Assembly (NCBI GenBank): GCA_004299705.1
Contig: SCQS01000038.1
Location: 1 to 64,000 of the forward strand
Direction of reading: 5' to 3'
DNA from: Rhodanobacteraceae bacterium
Lineage (GTDB): Bacteria; Pseudomonadota; Gammaproteobacteria; Xanthomonadales; Rhodanobacteraceae
DNA length: 64,000 bases
Shown here: positions 36,067 to 44,469 of the stretch, piece after piece
Position numbering within the stretch: the stretch's first letter is position 1
Layout of the letters: every line of letters begins with the position of its first letter
Translations under genes and position numbers: made by a program
The notes under the pieces: generated by a model
Database searches by the model: none
The model's input: the letters and a program-made list of their open reading frames with translations, nothing else
What the model was told of the DNA's origin: nothing

Positions 36067-39000
36067 TCAAGCCCCTTGGCGTCGCGTCGTCAGCGAATAC
36101 AGTACCGGCATCACCACCAGCACCAGCGGCGCGCCGGTCAGCATCCCGGCGATAATCGCGATCGCCAGCGGCTGCTGCATCTGGGCGCCACGGCCGAGCG
36201 CCAGCGCCAGCGGCAGCAGCGTCAGCACCATCGCGATCGCGGACATGAAGATCGCGCGCATGCGGCCGTGCCCGGCCTCGAGCAGGGCTTCGCGCACGCG
36301 GAACGGTTGCCCGGCGCGGGTCGTGGCCCGCTCGAGATCGGCGAATTCCGAGAAATAGAAAATCGCAAGCTCGGTGACGATGCCGACGATCATGGTCATG
36401 CCCATCATCGAGGAGATGTCGAGTTCCGTGCCCGTGACCCAGAGTCCGATGAACACGCCGCACATCGCGAGCAGCGGTTGGATCAGGATCACGATCGCGG
36501 TGCGGAAACTTTCGTACAGGAACAGCAGCAGCGTGAACACCAGCGCAATCGCGGCGATCAACACGATGGTCATGCCGTGGAAGGCGATCTGCTGCTGCTG
36601 GTAGAGGCCGCCCAGTTCGTAATACATCCCGGTTGGCAGTTCGCCGCGCGCCGCTAGCACCTTCTGGACATCGCGCATGGTGGAACCGAGATCGCGTCCG
36701 GCAATGCGCCCGGTCACCGCGACCATGCGCTTCAGGTTTTCATGGTCGATCTCGGGCTGACCGTGCTGCGGCGTGATCGTCGCGAGGCGCGACAGAGGAA
36801 ACACGTGGCCATGGCCGTCGCTGATCGGCAACGCCTCCAATTGTTGAATTTGCGCGCGGCCGCCCGGCGGCACCCACACCCGCACCCCGACCATCTTCGG
36901 GCCCTGCGGCAATTCGGCGGCCACCGTGCCGGCCACCGCCGCGGCGACCTGGTTGGCGACACTCTTCGGGTCCAGCCCCAGCATGGCGGCCTTGACCGGG
37001 TCGACGTGTACCTCGAGCGCGTCGCCGGCGGGGTTGATGCCGTCGCGCGTGCTTGCCACGCCGCGCACTTTCAGGAGCTGCGCCGCGACCTTTTTCGCCG
37101 TGGCATCGAGTTCACCGACGTTGTCGGAAAAAAGTTTCACCACGATCGGCTGCGGCGCCGAGGTCAAGTCGCCGATCATGTCCTCCAGCAACTGCGAGAC
37201 ATCGACGTCAAGCCCCGGCACCTTCGCCACGACCTCCTCGCGGATGTGTTCCATCACCACCGAAGTCGGAGGTCGATTGCCGCTCTTCAGGCGCACGAAG
37301 ATGTCGCCCCGGTTGGCTTCGGTTAGTCCGCCGCCGAGTTGCAGGCCGGTGCGCCGGGACCAGGTGGAAACGTAGGGGTCGGCACGCAGGATCGCAGCGA
37401 CTTTCAACAACAGGCGATTGGTTTCCTTGAGGGAGGTGCCCGGTTGTGACAAATAATCAAGCGTGAATCCTCCCTGGTCCATCTTCGGCAGGAAGCCCGA
37501 GCCGACCGACTTGAAGGCGAAATAGCCGCCCACGACCAGCGGGATCAGCACGATCAGGAGCAGCGCCGGCCGCGCAATCAAGCGTTGCAGGATGCCGTGG
37601 TAGTAGCGTGCTACCGCCTGCCACAGGCGCGTGGGCGGGCGCTCCTTGGCATGGCGTTCATCGATAAAGCGCTCCGCCAGCAGCGGCACGACGAAGAAGG
37701 TAAGGAAATAGGAGATCACCAGCGCGCTTGCCATCGTCAGCGACAGCGCCTTGAAGAATGCGCCGGTGACGCCGGTCAGGAACGCCAGCGGCAGGAAGAT
37801 CACGATGGTGGCGAGCGACGAGCCGGTCTGCGGATGCGCGAACTCGCGTGCCGCGCCGATGATGCGTTCACCCACCGTCCGGGGCTGCTCCTCGCTGCCG
37901 CTGTCGCGCAGGCGCCGCATGATATGTTCGGTCATCACCACCACGTCGTCGATCAGCAATCCGACCGCCGCGGCCATGCCGCCCAGCGTCATCATGTTGA
38001 AGCTCATCCCGAGGATCTTCAACAGCAAGGTGGTGATCGCGAGCGTGCCCGGCACCACCAGCATCGCGATCAGGATCACCCGGGTGTTGCGCAGGAACGC
38101 GAACAGCACCAGCGCCGCAAGCCCGATGCCGATCAGGATCGCGTCGCGCACGCTGCCCGCGGACAGTCGCACCAGTTCCGTCTGGTCGTACCAGTTCGCG
38201 ATCTGCACGCCCTTGGGCAGTTGCGGCGCGAACGCGGCCAGCTTGGCCTTGACCGCGTTCACCATTGCGAGGCTGTTGGCGGAGGGCTGCTGGAACACCT
38301 GTATCAGGATCGCGGGGCGGCCGTTGGCGAAGGTGCGCACCCACTCGGGCTTGATGCTCTGCTCGACCGTCGCGATGTCGCCGATTCGCACCACGCCGCC
38401 GGGGCCCGCGCGGATCACGACGTTGCTGAGCGCCTTGAGGCTGGCGGGCTGGTTGTTGGCCAGCACCAGGAACAACCGGTAGTGATCGGCGAGGTGACCG
38501 AGCGCGGTGATGTCGGCGGCGCTCGAAACCGCATGCACCACGTCGGCCATGGTCAGGTTCTGGGCGCGCAGCTTGGCGGGATCGACATCAATGTGGAGTT
38601 CCTCGGTCCCTTGGCCCTGCACGTCCACCAGCGCCACGCCCTTGACACCCGAGAGCAAGGGCCGCAGTTGATACTGCGCGATGTCATAGAGCTGGGTCTG
38701 CGTGAGGGTTTTGCTGCGCAGGCTGTAGGCGACCACCGGCTCATCGATGGTCGGATCCATGCGGATCGCGTGGATGGTGGTGCCGGGCGGCAACTGCGGC
38801 AGCACCTGGCTCATCGCGGCATTGACGCTGAGGTAGGCGCGGCTCATGTTCGCGCCCCAGTCGAAGTCGACCACGACCTGCGCGCTGCCGCGGCTGGTGA
38901 TGGATTTCACGTTGCGCACGCCGCGCACCACCCGGATCGCTTCCGCGATCGGACGGGTGACCGCGACCGCCATTTGGCTGGCGGGACGGTCGCCGGCGCT

Positions 39001-39147
39001 GATGTCGACGCGCACGCGCGGGAACGACACGTTCGGGAACAGTGACACCGGCAGGCTGAAGACCGACGTCAGGCCTGCCAGCCCCAGGATCACCACCAGG
39101 AACAGCAGCGAGCGCCGGTGGGTGTAGGACCACTGCGGGATGTTCAC
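36067..39147 (-). CDS. RND efflux pump inner-membrane permease
   Basis: This 1026-residue proton-driven resistance-nodulation-division permease is the inner-membrane part of a tripartite pump. It shows the twofold RND layout: a membrane segment at 11-33, a large periplasmic porter domain, a transmembrane block, and then the repeat. The acidic proton-relay pair D400-D401 lies in 'AAVGLLIDDVVVMTEHI', and 'DTEELHID'-like docking strands are seen. The start is GTG at 39147 with AGAGGG six bases upstream; that site is part of the repeat hairpin at 39154-39174. The substrate is not evident; the paired Asp is more like multidrug than heavy-metal pumps. Confidence 0.93.
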   Translation of the reverse strand: MNIPQWSYTHRRSLLFLVVILGLAGLTSVFSLPVSLFPNVSFPRVRVDISAGDRPASQMAVAVTRPIAEAIRVVRGVRNVKSITSRGSAQVVVDFDWGANMSRAYLSVNAAMSQVLPQLPPGTTIHAIRMDPTIDEPVVAYSLRSKTLTQTQLYDIAQYQLRPLLSGVKGVALVDVQGQGTEELHIDVDPAKLRAQNLTMADVVHAVSSAADITALGHLADHYRLFLVLANNQPASLKALSNVVIRAGPGGVVRIGDIATVEQSIKPEWVRTFANGRPAILIQVFQQPSANSLAMVNAVKAKLAAFAPQLPKGVQIANWYDQTELVRLSAGSVRDAILIGIGLAALVLFAFLRNTRVILIAMLVVPGTLAITTLLLKILGMSFNMMTLGGMAAAVGLLIDDVVVMTEHIMRRLRDSGSEEQPRTVGERIIGAAREFAHPQTGSSLATIVIFLPLAFLTGVTGAFFKALSLTMASALVISYFLTFFVVPLLAERFIDERHAKERPPTRLWQAVARYYHGILQRLIARPALLLIVLIPLVVGGYFAFKSVGSGFLPKMDQGGFTLDYLSQPGTSLKETNRLLLKVAAILRADPYVSTWSRRTGLQLGGGLTEANRGDIFVRLKSGNRPPTSVVMEHIREEVVAKVPGLDVDVSQLLEDMIGDLTSAPQPIVVKLFSDNVGELDATAKKVAAQLLKVRGVASTRDGINPAGDALEVHVDPVKAAMLGLDPKSVANQVAAAVAGTVAAELPQGPKMVGVRVWVPPGGRAQIQQLEALPISDGHGHVFPLSRLATITPQHGQPEIDHENLKRMVAVTGRIAGRDLGSTMRDVQKVLAARGELPTGMYYELGGLYQQQQIAFHGMTIVLIAAIALVFTLLLFLYESFRTAIVILIQPLLAMCGVFIGLWVTGTELDISSMMGMTMIVGIVTELAIFYFSEFADLERATTRAGQPFRVREALLEAGHGRMRAIFMSAIAMVLTLLPLALALGRGAQMQQPLAIAIIAGMLTGAPLVLVVMPVLYSLTTRRQGA

Positions 39148-39153
39148 TTGAAT

Positions 39154-39265
39154 CCCTCTCCCTTCGGGAGAGGGGCAGGGGTCAGAGTACGCACGCGCGC
39201 TGAGGATGGTTTGTGCATATCCGAACCCTCACCCGCCCCTTCGGGGCACCCCCTCCCGAAGAGAG
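39154..39265. repeat. Intergenic hairpin repeats (CCCTCTCCC type)
   Basis: CCCTCTCCC-TTC-GGGAGAGGG (39154-39174) is a perfect 9-bp stem. A second cluster around 39225-39265 contains GCCCCTTCGGGGC and a degenerate CCCTCCC...GAGAGGG. They lie between the membrane-fusion and RND genes. The minus-strand GAGAGGG of the first stem also serves as the ribosome-binding site of the RND gene. Confidence 0.7.
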
Positions 39266-39283
39266 AGGGAAAAAGGACGTACC

Positions 39284-40360
39284 TCATTTCGAGCCACCGC
39301 TTGACGCTTGCGCCTGCACCGGATCGCCATCAGAGATTTCATAGCTGCCGAGCGTGATCACCGGCGCGTGCGGATCCAGTGCGCCTGCCACGCCGACCGG
39401 ACTGCCGTCGGGGGCGAGCACCTTCACGTCCACACGCTTGGCCTTGCCGTGCTCGATCTGGAACAGGTAGCTGCCTTGCGCGTCGTTTTGCAGTGCGTCG
39501 CGCGGGACTGCCCAGGCCTTGAAGTTGGTGGTTGCGATGCTTGCGGACAAGGAGGTGCCGGAAGCAAGCGCGACGTGGCGGTCCAGTGTTGCGACGGCAT
39601 CGACCAGATGGGTTTGCGGATTGACCGCATCGCCGACCATCGCGATGGTGCCGTGCAGCGGCGGCGCGCCTTGCGCGGCGTACACCGGGTGGATCGTCAC
39701 CGGCATGCCAATGCGGACGCCGGCGGCGGCTTCGGGATCGATGCCCAGTTGTGCGGCCAATGCCGAGCTGGGCGCGAACTGGACCAGCGTGGTGCCGGCG
39801 GTCACCCGTTGGCCACGCTGGACCAGCAGCGCGGTGACCACGCCGTCGGCGGGGGCGCGCAAAGTGGTGACGGCTCGCGCGCCGCCGAGTTTGGCCTGCG
39901 CGGCCAGCGCGGCTTCGGCGTCCAGCAGGGTCTGGCGTGCAGCGTCCAGTTGCGCGTTGGTGGCCAGCTTCTGGGCGTGCAGCCGCTCGGTTCGCTTGAG
40001 GCCTTCGCGCGCGACCGTCAAGGCATTCTGCGCCTGCAGGTAGGCGTTGCGCGCGGTCGGATTGATCTCGAATTTCAGCAACACCTCGCCGTGCTTGACG
40101 CGCCGTCCTGCAAGCACCTCGGTCGCGACGACCTGGCCCGCCTGCGGCAGGCTGAGCGAGAGCGCGTTGCGGCTGTCGGCGGCCAGTTGTCCGAACGCGG
40201 CGACTTCGGTGTGGAAGGTTTGCTGGGTTGGCAACACGGCACTCACGTCCGTGGCGGGTTGTGCGTTGTTCGCGGCGTGGTTGCCCGAGCAAGCGGACAA
40301 AAGCAGGATCAGTCCGCAAATGCACGCGAATGCACGCCAATGAAAAGCGGGCAGGCACAT
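39284..40360 (-). CDS. RND efflux membrane-fusion (periplasmic adaptor) lipoprotein
   Basis: The adaptor links the RND permease to the outer-membrane channel. The 358-residue protein has a lipoprotein signal ending 'LLLSAC' (Cys24), then a barrel-sandwich/lipoyl half ('QAGQVVATEVLAGRRVKHGE'), a short coiled-coil hairpin ('YLQAQNALTVAREGLKRTER'), the second lipoyl half ('APADGVVTALLVQRGQRV') and a beta-barrel region. I chose the ATG at 40360, which gives the lipoprotein signal. An ATG at 40399 would add 13 residues encoded by a repeat ('NAKNANKCKAT'). Confidence 0.92.
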   Translation of the reverse strand: MCLPAFHWRAFACICGLILLLSACSGNHAANNAQPATDVSAVLPTQQTFHTEVAAFGQLAADSRNALSLSLPQAGQVVATEVLAGRRVKHGEVLLKFEINPTARNAYLQAQNALTVAREGLKRTERLHAQKLATNAQLDAARQTLLDAEAALAAQAKLGGARAVTTLRAPADGVVTALLVQRGQRVTAGTTLVQFAPSSALAAQLGIDPEAAAGVRIGMPVTIHPVYAAQGAPPLHGTIAMVGDAVNPQTHLVDAVATLDRHVALASGTSLSASIATTNFKAWAVPRDALQNDAQGSYLFQIEHGKAKRVDVKVLAPDGSPVGVAGALDPHAPVITLGSYEISDGDPVQAQASSGGSK

Positions 40361-40406
40361 GGATGTGGCTTTGCACTTATTTGCGTTCTTTGCGTTCATT
40401 TGCGGA
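40313..40406. repeat. Fold-back repeat at the junction of the pump's outer-membrane and adaptor genes
   Basis: Two ~24-bp arms, TCCGCAAATGCACGCGAATG (from 40313) and the complementary-type arm ending CATTTGCGGA (to 40406), form an imperfect inverted repeat. Units of GCAAATGNACGC and GAACGCAAA recur within the arms. The element holds the outer-membrane gene's stop codon (40377) and the adaptor's start codon (40360), so it encodes the tail 'SSANERKERK' and part of the adaptor signal sequence. Confidence 0.65.
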
Positions 40407-41780
40407 CGACATGTTTTGATTGTTTTCGGCAAGCGTAGCGGACGGCCAGTTGCCGACCAGCGCATCCAGCGCGATGGCGGCTTGGTGGGTGTCCTGGTCC
40501 AGCGTCAGCAACGCGGTATCGGCCGCCAGCGAGCTGGCGCGGATCGCGAGGTAGGTCGGCCAGTCGAGTCGTCCCGCGGCGTAGTTGGACTGCGCCGCCT
40601 CGCGCGCCTGGTCCAGTTGCGCCGCGTGCAGGGCCAGGGCCTTGCGTTGACTGCGATCGCTGGCGAGGTCCGCGAGCAAGCGCTGGATATCATTGCGATC
40701 GGTCAGCAGGCGCGCGCTGTAGGCGTCGTGCAGTTGTTGGCGGGTCGCGCGTTCGATCGCGATGTTGCCGCGGTTGCCGTTGAACAACGGCAGCGTCAAT
40801 CCGATCGAGAAACCGGCGCTGGAAATGTTGCTGTTGTCGCGTGCCTTGGTAAATCCGACCGTGATCGCCGGGAATTGGGCCAGGATCGCCGCCCGTAGTT
40901 TTTCGTTCTGGGCACGGTAGCCGGCCTGCAGCGCCAGCAGGTCGGGGCGGCGCCGGGTCATGTCGGCCAACGCGCGTTGCACCTCCGCCTGGTTCGGATC
41001 GACCGAGAACGGTGCGCCGGTCAGATGCAGCGGCACGCTGGCATCGAGGCCCAGCAGGTCGTGCAGATCGTGTTCGGCGAGGTTGAGCTGCCGCTCGGCG
41101 TTGCCCAACTGGTTGCTGACGTCGGAAGCCGCGTTCAGCCCCGCGCCGGCCACCTCGTAGGTGAGGTCGCCCGCGTGCAGGGCTTGTGTCACCGCGCCTT
41201 GCACCGGCGCCAGCGCGGCGCGTTCGCGTTGCAGGCGCGCAACCTGCTTGCGCAGGAAATACACGCGGTCGAACAACGTGCGCGCCTGCGCGATGGTCTG
41301 CCATTCGCTCCACAACAGGTTCAGGTCCACCTCGCGCGCGCCGGCGCGCGCCGACTTCACCCGCGCCGAGCGGGTGACCAGGCTGCCGAGGTCGAAGCTG
41401 AGGCCCTCGTTGAACGCGACGGTGGTGCCGGGCTGGTTGCCGGTCGGGAAGTCGCGCGAATAGTTGACTTGCGGATCCGGCAACAAGCCGGCCGCGTAGG
41501 CCTGGGCGTGCGCCACGCCCGCCTTGTCGCGTTCCAGCTTGAGCTGCGGGTCGTTCGCGATCGCCAGCATCGCGACCTCGGTGACGTCGAGGCCGTTCGC
41601 GGGGTCGAACGGGTAGGCGCGCAGCGCGGGTGTCGGCATCGATGAGGCAGGCACCTTGATGTCGGCGACGTGCTGCGGGCCGTGTCCGTTGTTGAGCGGC
41701 AGGTCGTGAAAAGTCGCGCACCCGGCCAGCAAGGCAAAGGCTGCAACCACGCATACCCTGCCCAAGTCGAGAGTGCGCAT
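40377..41780 (-). CDS. RND efflux outer-membrane lipoprotein channel (OMF)
   Basis: This 467-residue TolC/NodT-type outer-membrane factor has a lipoprotein signal ending 'ALLAGC' and two OEP repeats rich in long helices ('MLAIANDPQLKLERDKAGVA', 'RRRPDLLALQAGYRAQNEKL'). Membrane-barrel strands are seen around 'PDPQVNYSRDF' and 'FSIGLTLPLFNGNRG'. It is the first gene of the OMF-adaptor-permease operon. The last residues are encoded by a dispersed repeat. I chose the ATG at 41780 for the signal; the frame extends upstream through sequence that does not look coding. Confidence 0.9.
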   Translation of the reverse strand: MRTLDLGRVCVVAAFALLAGCATFHDLPLNNGHGPQHVADIKVPASSMPTPALRAYPFDPANGLDVTEVAMLAIANDPQLKLERDKAGVAHAQAYAAGLLPDPQVNYSRDFPTGNQPGTTVAFNEGLSFDLGSLVTRSARVKSARAGAREVDLNLLWSEWQTIAQARTLFDRVYFLRKQVARLQRERAALAPVQGAVTQALHAGDLTYEVAGAGLNAASDVSNQLGNAERQLNLAEHDLHDLLGLDASVPLHLTGAPFSVDPNQAEVQRALADMTRRRPDLLALQAGYRAQNEKLRAAILAQFPAITVGFTKARDNSNISSAGFSIGLTLPLFNGNRGNIAIERATRQQLHDAYSARLLTDRNDIQRLLADLASDRSQRKALALHAAQLDQAREAAQSNYAAGRLDWPTYLAIRASSLAADTALLTLDQDTHQAAIALDALVGNWPSATLAENNQNMSSANERKERK

Positions 41781-42298
41781 CCGGAAATGCTCTCGACGCA
41801 CGCTTACGGCCCGCTTAGCGCCCTGCCGGGCAGGGCTTGCGCGTGCCTTGCATGGACTCGAGAGGGACTTGTGGCTGCCGGCGTCATCGAGTTGCCAGCA
41901 TACGCCGGTCCTCCTTTCCGCAGTCGACACGCATTGCCGGCCGCGGGTCGTCGGACGGCGAGGCGACAGGTTGCTGAAACCCCGGCAAAGCAAAACCAAA
42001 GCGTGGGCGCATCCAATGATTGTTGCACTGTCATTGGTTCGCAACATTTCCATCATCAGGCTGCAACACGGGCCGCCTGCAATGGGCAGCGAACATCAAG
42101 ACGCGTCGAGTGGTTCCCTTGGACGTTCCGGCAAGGGTCGGTTCGCGCTCACCGCTTCAGGCGCCCGGTCGAGCGTAGTCGACATCACCTTCACGAGGAA
42201 GGTGAGCAACGACCGGCCAATCCAGGTGGCTATCGTGCATCCATGACGCCGACCGCCACTCCGTCCCAATCGCTGTGTGAACCGGAGGCCAGGTTGCA
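41781..42298. other. Divergent intergenic region before the RND pump and the LAB_N operon
   Basis: The 518-bp gap holds no credible gene. Close to the pump start are the CGCTTAC/CGCTTAG direct repeat (41801-41818) and the perfect palindrome CCCTGCC-G-GGCAGGG (41821-41835). The rest shows no structure that I can assign, though it must hold promoters for both divergent operons. Confidence 0.5.
41801..41818 (-). promoter_or_regulatory. Putative response-regulator box of the RND operon
   Basis: CGCTTAC at 41801 and CGCTTAG at 41812 are direct repeats with an 11-bp period. They match the CGCTTAG pair at 33811-33828 beside the OmpR-type regulator. The site is 20 bp upstream of the outer-membrane gene's start codon, so it lies at or near its promoter or transcript start. 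Confidence 0.5.
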
Positions 42299-42583
42299 AT
42301 GTCGGAGCATGACTGGCTGGCGCTCGGCCTGATCGGACAAGCGGTCTTCGTTTCGCGCTTCGTCGTGCAGTGGGCGTGCAGCGAGCAGCAACGCCGCAGC
42401 ACGATCCCGATGGCGTTCTGGTACCTGAGTATCGCCGGTGGCGCGCTCTTGTTCGTTTACGCCGTCTACCTGCGCGATCCCGTGTTCATCGTCAGCCAGT
42501 TCGGCGGCGTGATCATCTATTTGCGGAATGTCCAGCTGCGCCGCCGCGAAACCATGGCGCAGGCAGGAGGCGGCAAGCAATGA
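42299..42583 (+). CDS. LAB_N domain small membrane protein, copy 1
   Basis: This 94-residue inner-membrane protein consists only of the lipid-A-disaccharide synthase N-terminal domain (LAB_N), otherwise found fused to LpxB in some bacteria. It has about three hydrophobic helices and the domain phrases 'VSRFVVQWACSEQQRRSTIP' and 'FWYLSIAGGALLFVYAVYLR'. It ends in a TGA overlapping the ATG of its paralogue. Size and topology resemble small multidrug-resistance type subunits such as the ArnE/ArnF flippase, which work as pairs. Since a GT39 transferase follows, a carrier-lipid flipping role is my inference. Confidence 0.88.
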   Translation: MSEHDWLALGLIGQAVFVSRFVVQWACSEQQRRSTIPMAFWYLSIAGGALLFVYAVYLRDPVFIVSQFGGVIIYLRNVQLRRRETMAQAGGGKQ

Positions 42584-42849
42584 CCCTGCCGGACTACAAT
42601 GCAGCGTGGATCGCCTTTGGCTTCCTCGGCCAGCTCTTTTTTGGCTTGCGATTTCTCGTGCAATGGCTCTACAGCGAAAAGCAAGGCAAGAGCCGTGTGC
42701 CCCATGCGTTCTGGTATCTGAGCGTCGTGGGTGGAGCCATCATCCTGACCTACGCGATCCACCAGCATGAGCTTGTTTTCATCATCGGCGAGTCCATCAC
42801 GCTGTTCATATTCCTGCGCAATCTGCATCTGTTGCGGCGGCCCGGATGA
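42580..42849 (+). CDS. LAB_N domain small membrane protein, copy 2
   Basis: The 89-residue paralogue of the preceding gene has 'FGLRFLVQWLYSEKQGKSRV', 'FWYLSVVGGAIILTYAIHQH' and 'LFIFLRNLHLLRR'. Both copies keep the R-F-x-V-Q-W and PxAFWYLS core. It overlaps both neighbours by ATGA, so copy 1, copy 2 and the glycosyltransferase are translationally coupled. A heterodimer with copy 1 is likely, given the equal lengths and coupling. Function as for copy 1. Confidence 0.88.
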   Translation: MTLPDYNAAWIAFGFLGQLFFGLRFLVQWLYSEKQGKSRVPHAFWYLSVVGGAIILTYAIHQHELVFIIGESITLFIFLRNLHLLRRPG

Positions 42850-44435
42850 ACGACATGCGCCACGATGACTCGAGCCCGGAACTTGCGATGACGGATGCGC
42901 ACGCCCGGCCGAACATTGCAGTGCGCGGTCGAATGCCGCTGAGACGTTTCATCGAGTCGCACAGGTTCCCCTTGGTGGCTCTGATCTGCTTCGGGCTGCT
43001 CCTGGGCTTCGCGTTCCAGGGATCGCGCCCCCTTTGGAGCACGGACGAAGGGCGCTACGTCGACGGTGCGCTGCAGATGCTGGATTCGGGCAACTACCTG
43101 ATGCCCGCGTACAGCCCGGACGAACTCAACTTCTCGAAGCCGCCGCTGACCTACTGGGTCATTGCGGCATCGCTCGAGGTTCTCGGGCGCAATACATGGG
43201 CTGCGCGCACGCCGTACGCGTTGGCTTATCTGTTGACGATCCTGCTGTTGTACGAAATCGGCAAGCAAGTCGTTCCGGACAAACCTTGGCTGCCCGGGCT
43301 GGCATACGGATGCTCGGTGCTCCCTTTCTTCGCCGCCAACATCGTATCCACGGATGTCCTGCTGACACTGTTCGAAGCGATGGCGATGCTGGGTTTTGTA
43401 CGCATCGCCTTCGGCAAAACGGAGCATCATCGCAGCGGTCATGTGCTGCTGATGTGGACGGGCTGGGGACTGGCGTTCCTCACCAAGGGCCCGCCGGGAC
43501 TGATTCCCTGGTTGGCGATCATCCCGTTTCTGGTAATCCGGGATGGCTGGCGCGGTTTGGGTCGACTGTTCTCCATGGCAGGCATCGCAGCCTTTCTGGT
43601 CATCGGGTTCGGCTGGTATGCGGTCGTCGTGCTCCGATACCACGGGCTACTTCATTACTACCTCCATCGCCAAATTTACGAACGGATATTCACTGCGGCG
43701 CAGGACCGAAACCCTGGCCCGTTGGGTTGGGCCAAGGTCTATTTGCCCGTGCTGGTTGTGGGCCTGCTGCCGTGGTGGCCGACCGTGGTTCGCCGCGCAC
43801 GCGGATGGTTTCCGGCCAACCGCTGGAAATCATGGCGGAATCATCGCGGCATGGAACTGTTCCTGCTGCTGTGGTTCGGCATTCCCTTCATCGTGTTCTG
43901 CGCCGCCCAGTCCAGGTTGCCGTTGTACATCCTGCCGTTGTTCCTGCCTTTGTCCCTGATGCTTGCGATCGGGCTGCGGCAGCGGGCAGGTTTGCATCCG
44001 GCGCGACAGTGGGCGGGGCTTGCCGTCTGGATGGCCATCCTGCTGGTCGCGAAAGCCTGGAGCTCCTACGGCCTTCACGATGCCAACAGGGACAACCGCT
44101 TGATCGCGCATCAAATCGGTACTGCCGCTGGCCCAACCGAATACAACTCCGTGGTCTTCGTTGAGGCTACGGCGTCGCAGTACGCGATCGAAGAACACAC
44201 CCCTTGGGGCATTCGCCTCTACAACGGCAAGCCCGTCTACGCGATTGCCTGGAGTTCTCCTGCCGGTGCGACAGCACTTTGCCGCGCAATGCATCAATCC
44301 GGCTCGGCGCTATTGGTGCTTGATCCGGGCATCAAATCCGCGCGGATTGGTTCGGAGCTGTCCCGGTGTGCGATCCAGGGCGCCACCACGGTCGGGAGCT
44401 GGCGTCGTCATCCGTTGATGGAGGCCAGGACATGA
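42846..44435 (+). CDS. GT39/ArnT-like membrane glycosyltransferase
   Basis: The 529-residue GT-C enzyme has a ~45-residue cytosolic N-terminus and about twelve membrane segments. The first periplasmic loop has the acidic motif 'LWSTDEGRYVDGALQMLDSG', then 'NFSKPPLTYWVIAASLEVLG' and 'LTKGPPGLIPW', as in ArnT-type transferases using polyprenyl-phosphate sugars. A C-terminal periplasmic region (~420-529) follows. It is coupled by ATGA to the LAB_N pair and followed 35 bp later by an amidotransferase gene. I infer transfer of a sugar to lipid A or another envelope glycan. Confidence 0.88.
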   Translation: MNDMRHDDSSPELAMTDAHARPNIAVRGRMPLRRFIESHRFPLVALICFGLLLGFAFQGSRPLWSTDEGRYVDGALQMLDSGNYLMPAYSPDELNFSKPPLTYWVIAASLEVLGRNTWAARTPYALAYLLTILLLYEIGKQVVPDKPWLPGLAYGCSVLPFFAANIVSTDVLLTLFEAMAMLGFVRIAFGKTEHHRSGHVLLMWTGWGLAFLTKGPPGLIPWLAIIPFLVIRDGWRGLGRLFSMAGIAAFLVIGFGWYAVVVLRYHGLLHYYLHRQIYERIFTAAQDRNPGPLGWAKVYLPVLVVGLLPWWPTVVRRARGWFPANRWKSWRNHRGMELFLLLWFGIPFIVFCAAQSRLPLYILPLFLPLSLMLAIGLRQRAGLHPARQWAGLAVWMAILLVAKAWSSYGLHDANRDNRLIAHQIGTAAGPTEYNSVVFVEATASQYAIEEHTPWGIRLYNGKPVYAIAWSSPAGATALCRAMHQSGSALLVLDPGIKSARIGSELSRCAIQGATTVGSWRRHPLMEART

Positions 44436-44469
44436 CTTCAGCCACCTGTTCCCGACGAGGCATGCGCTG

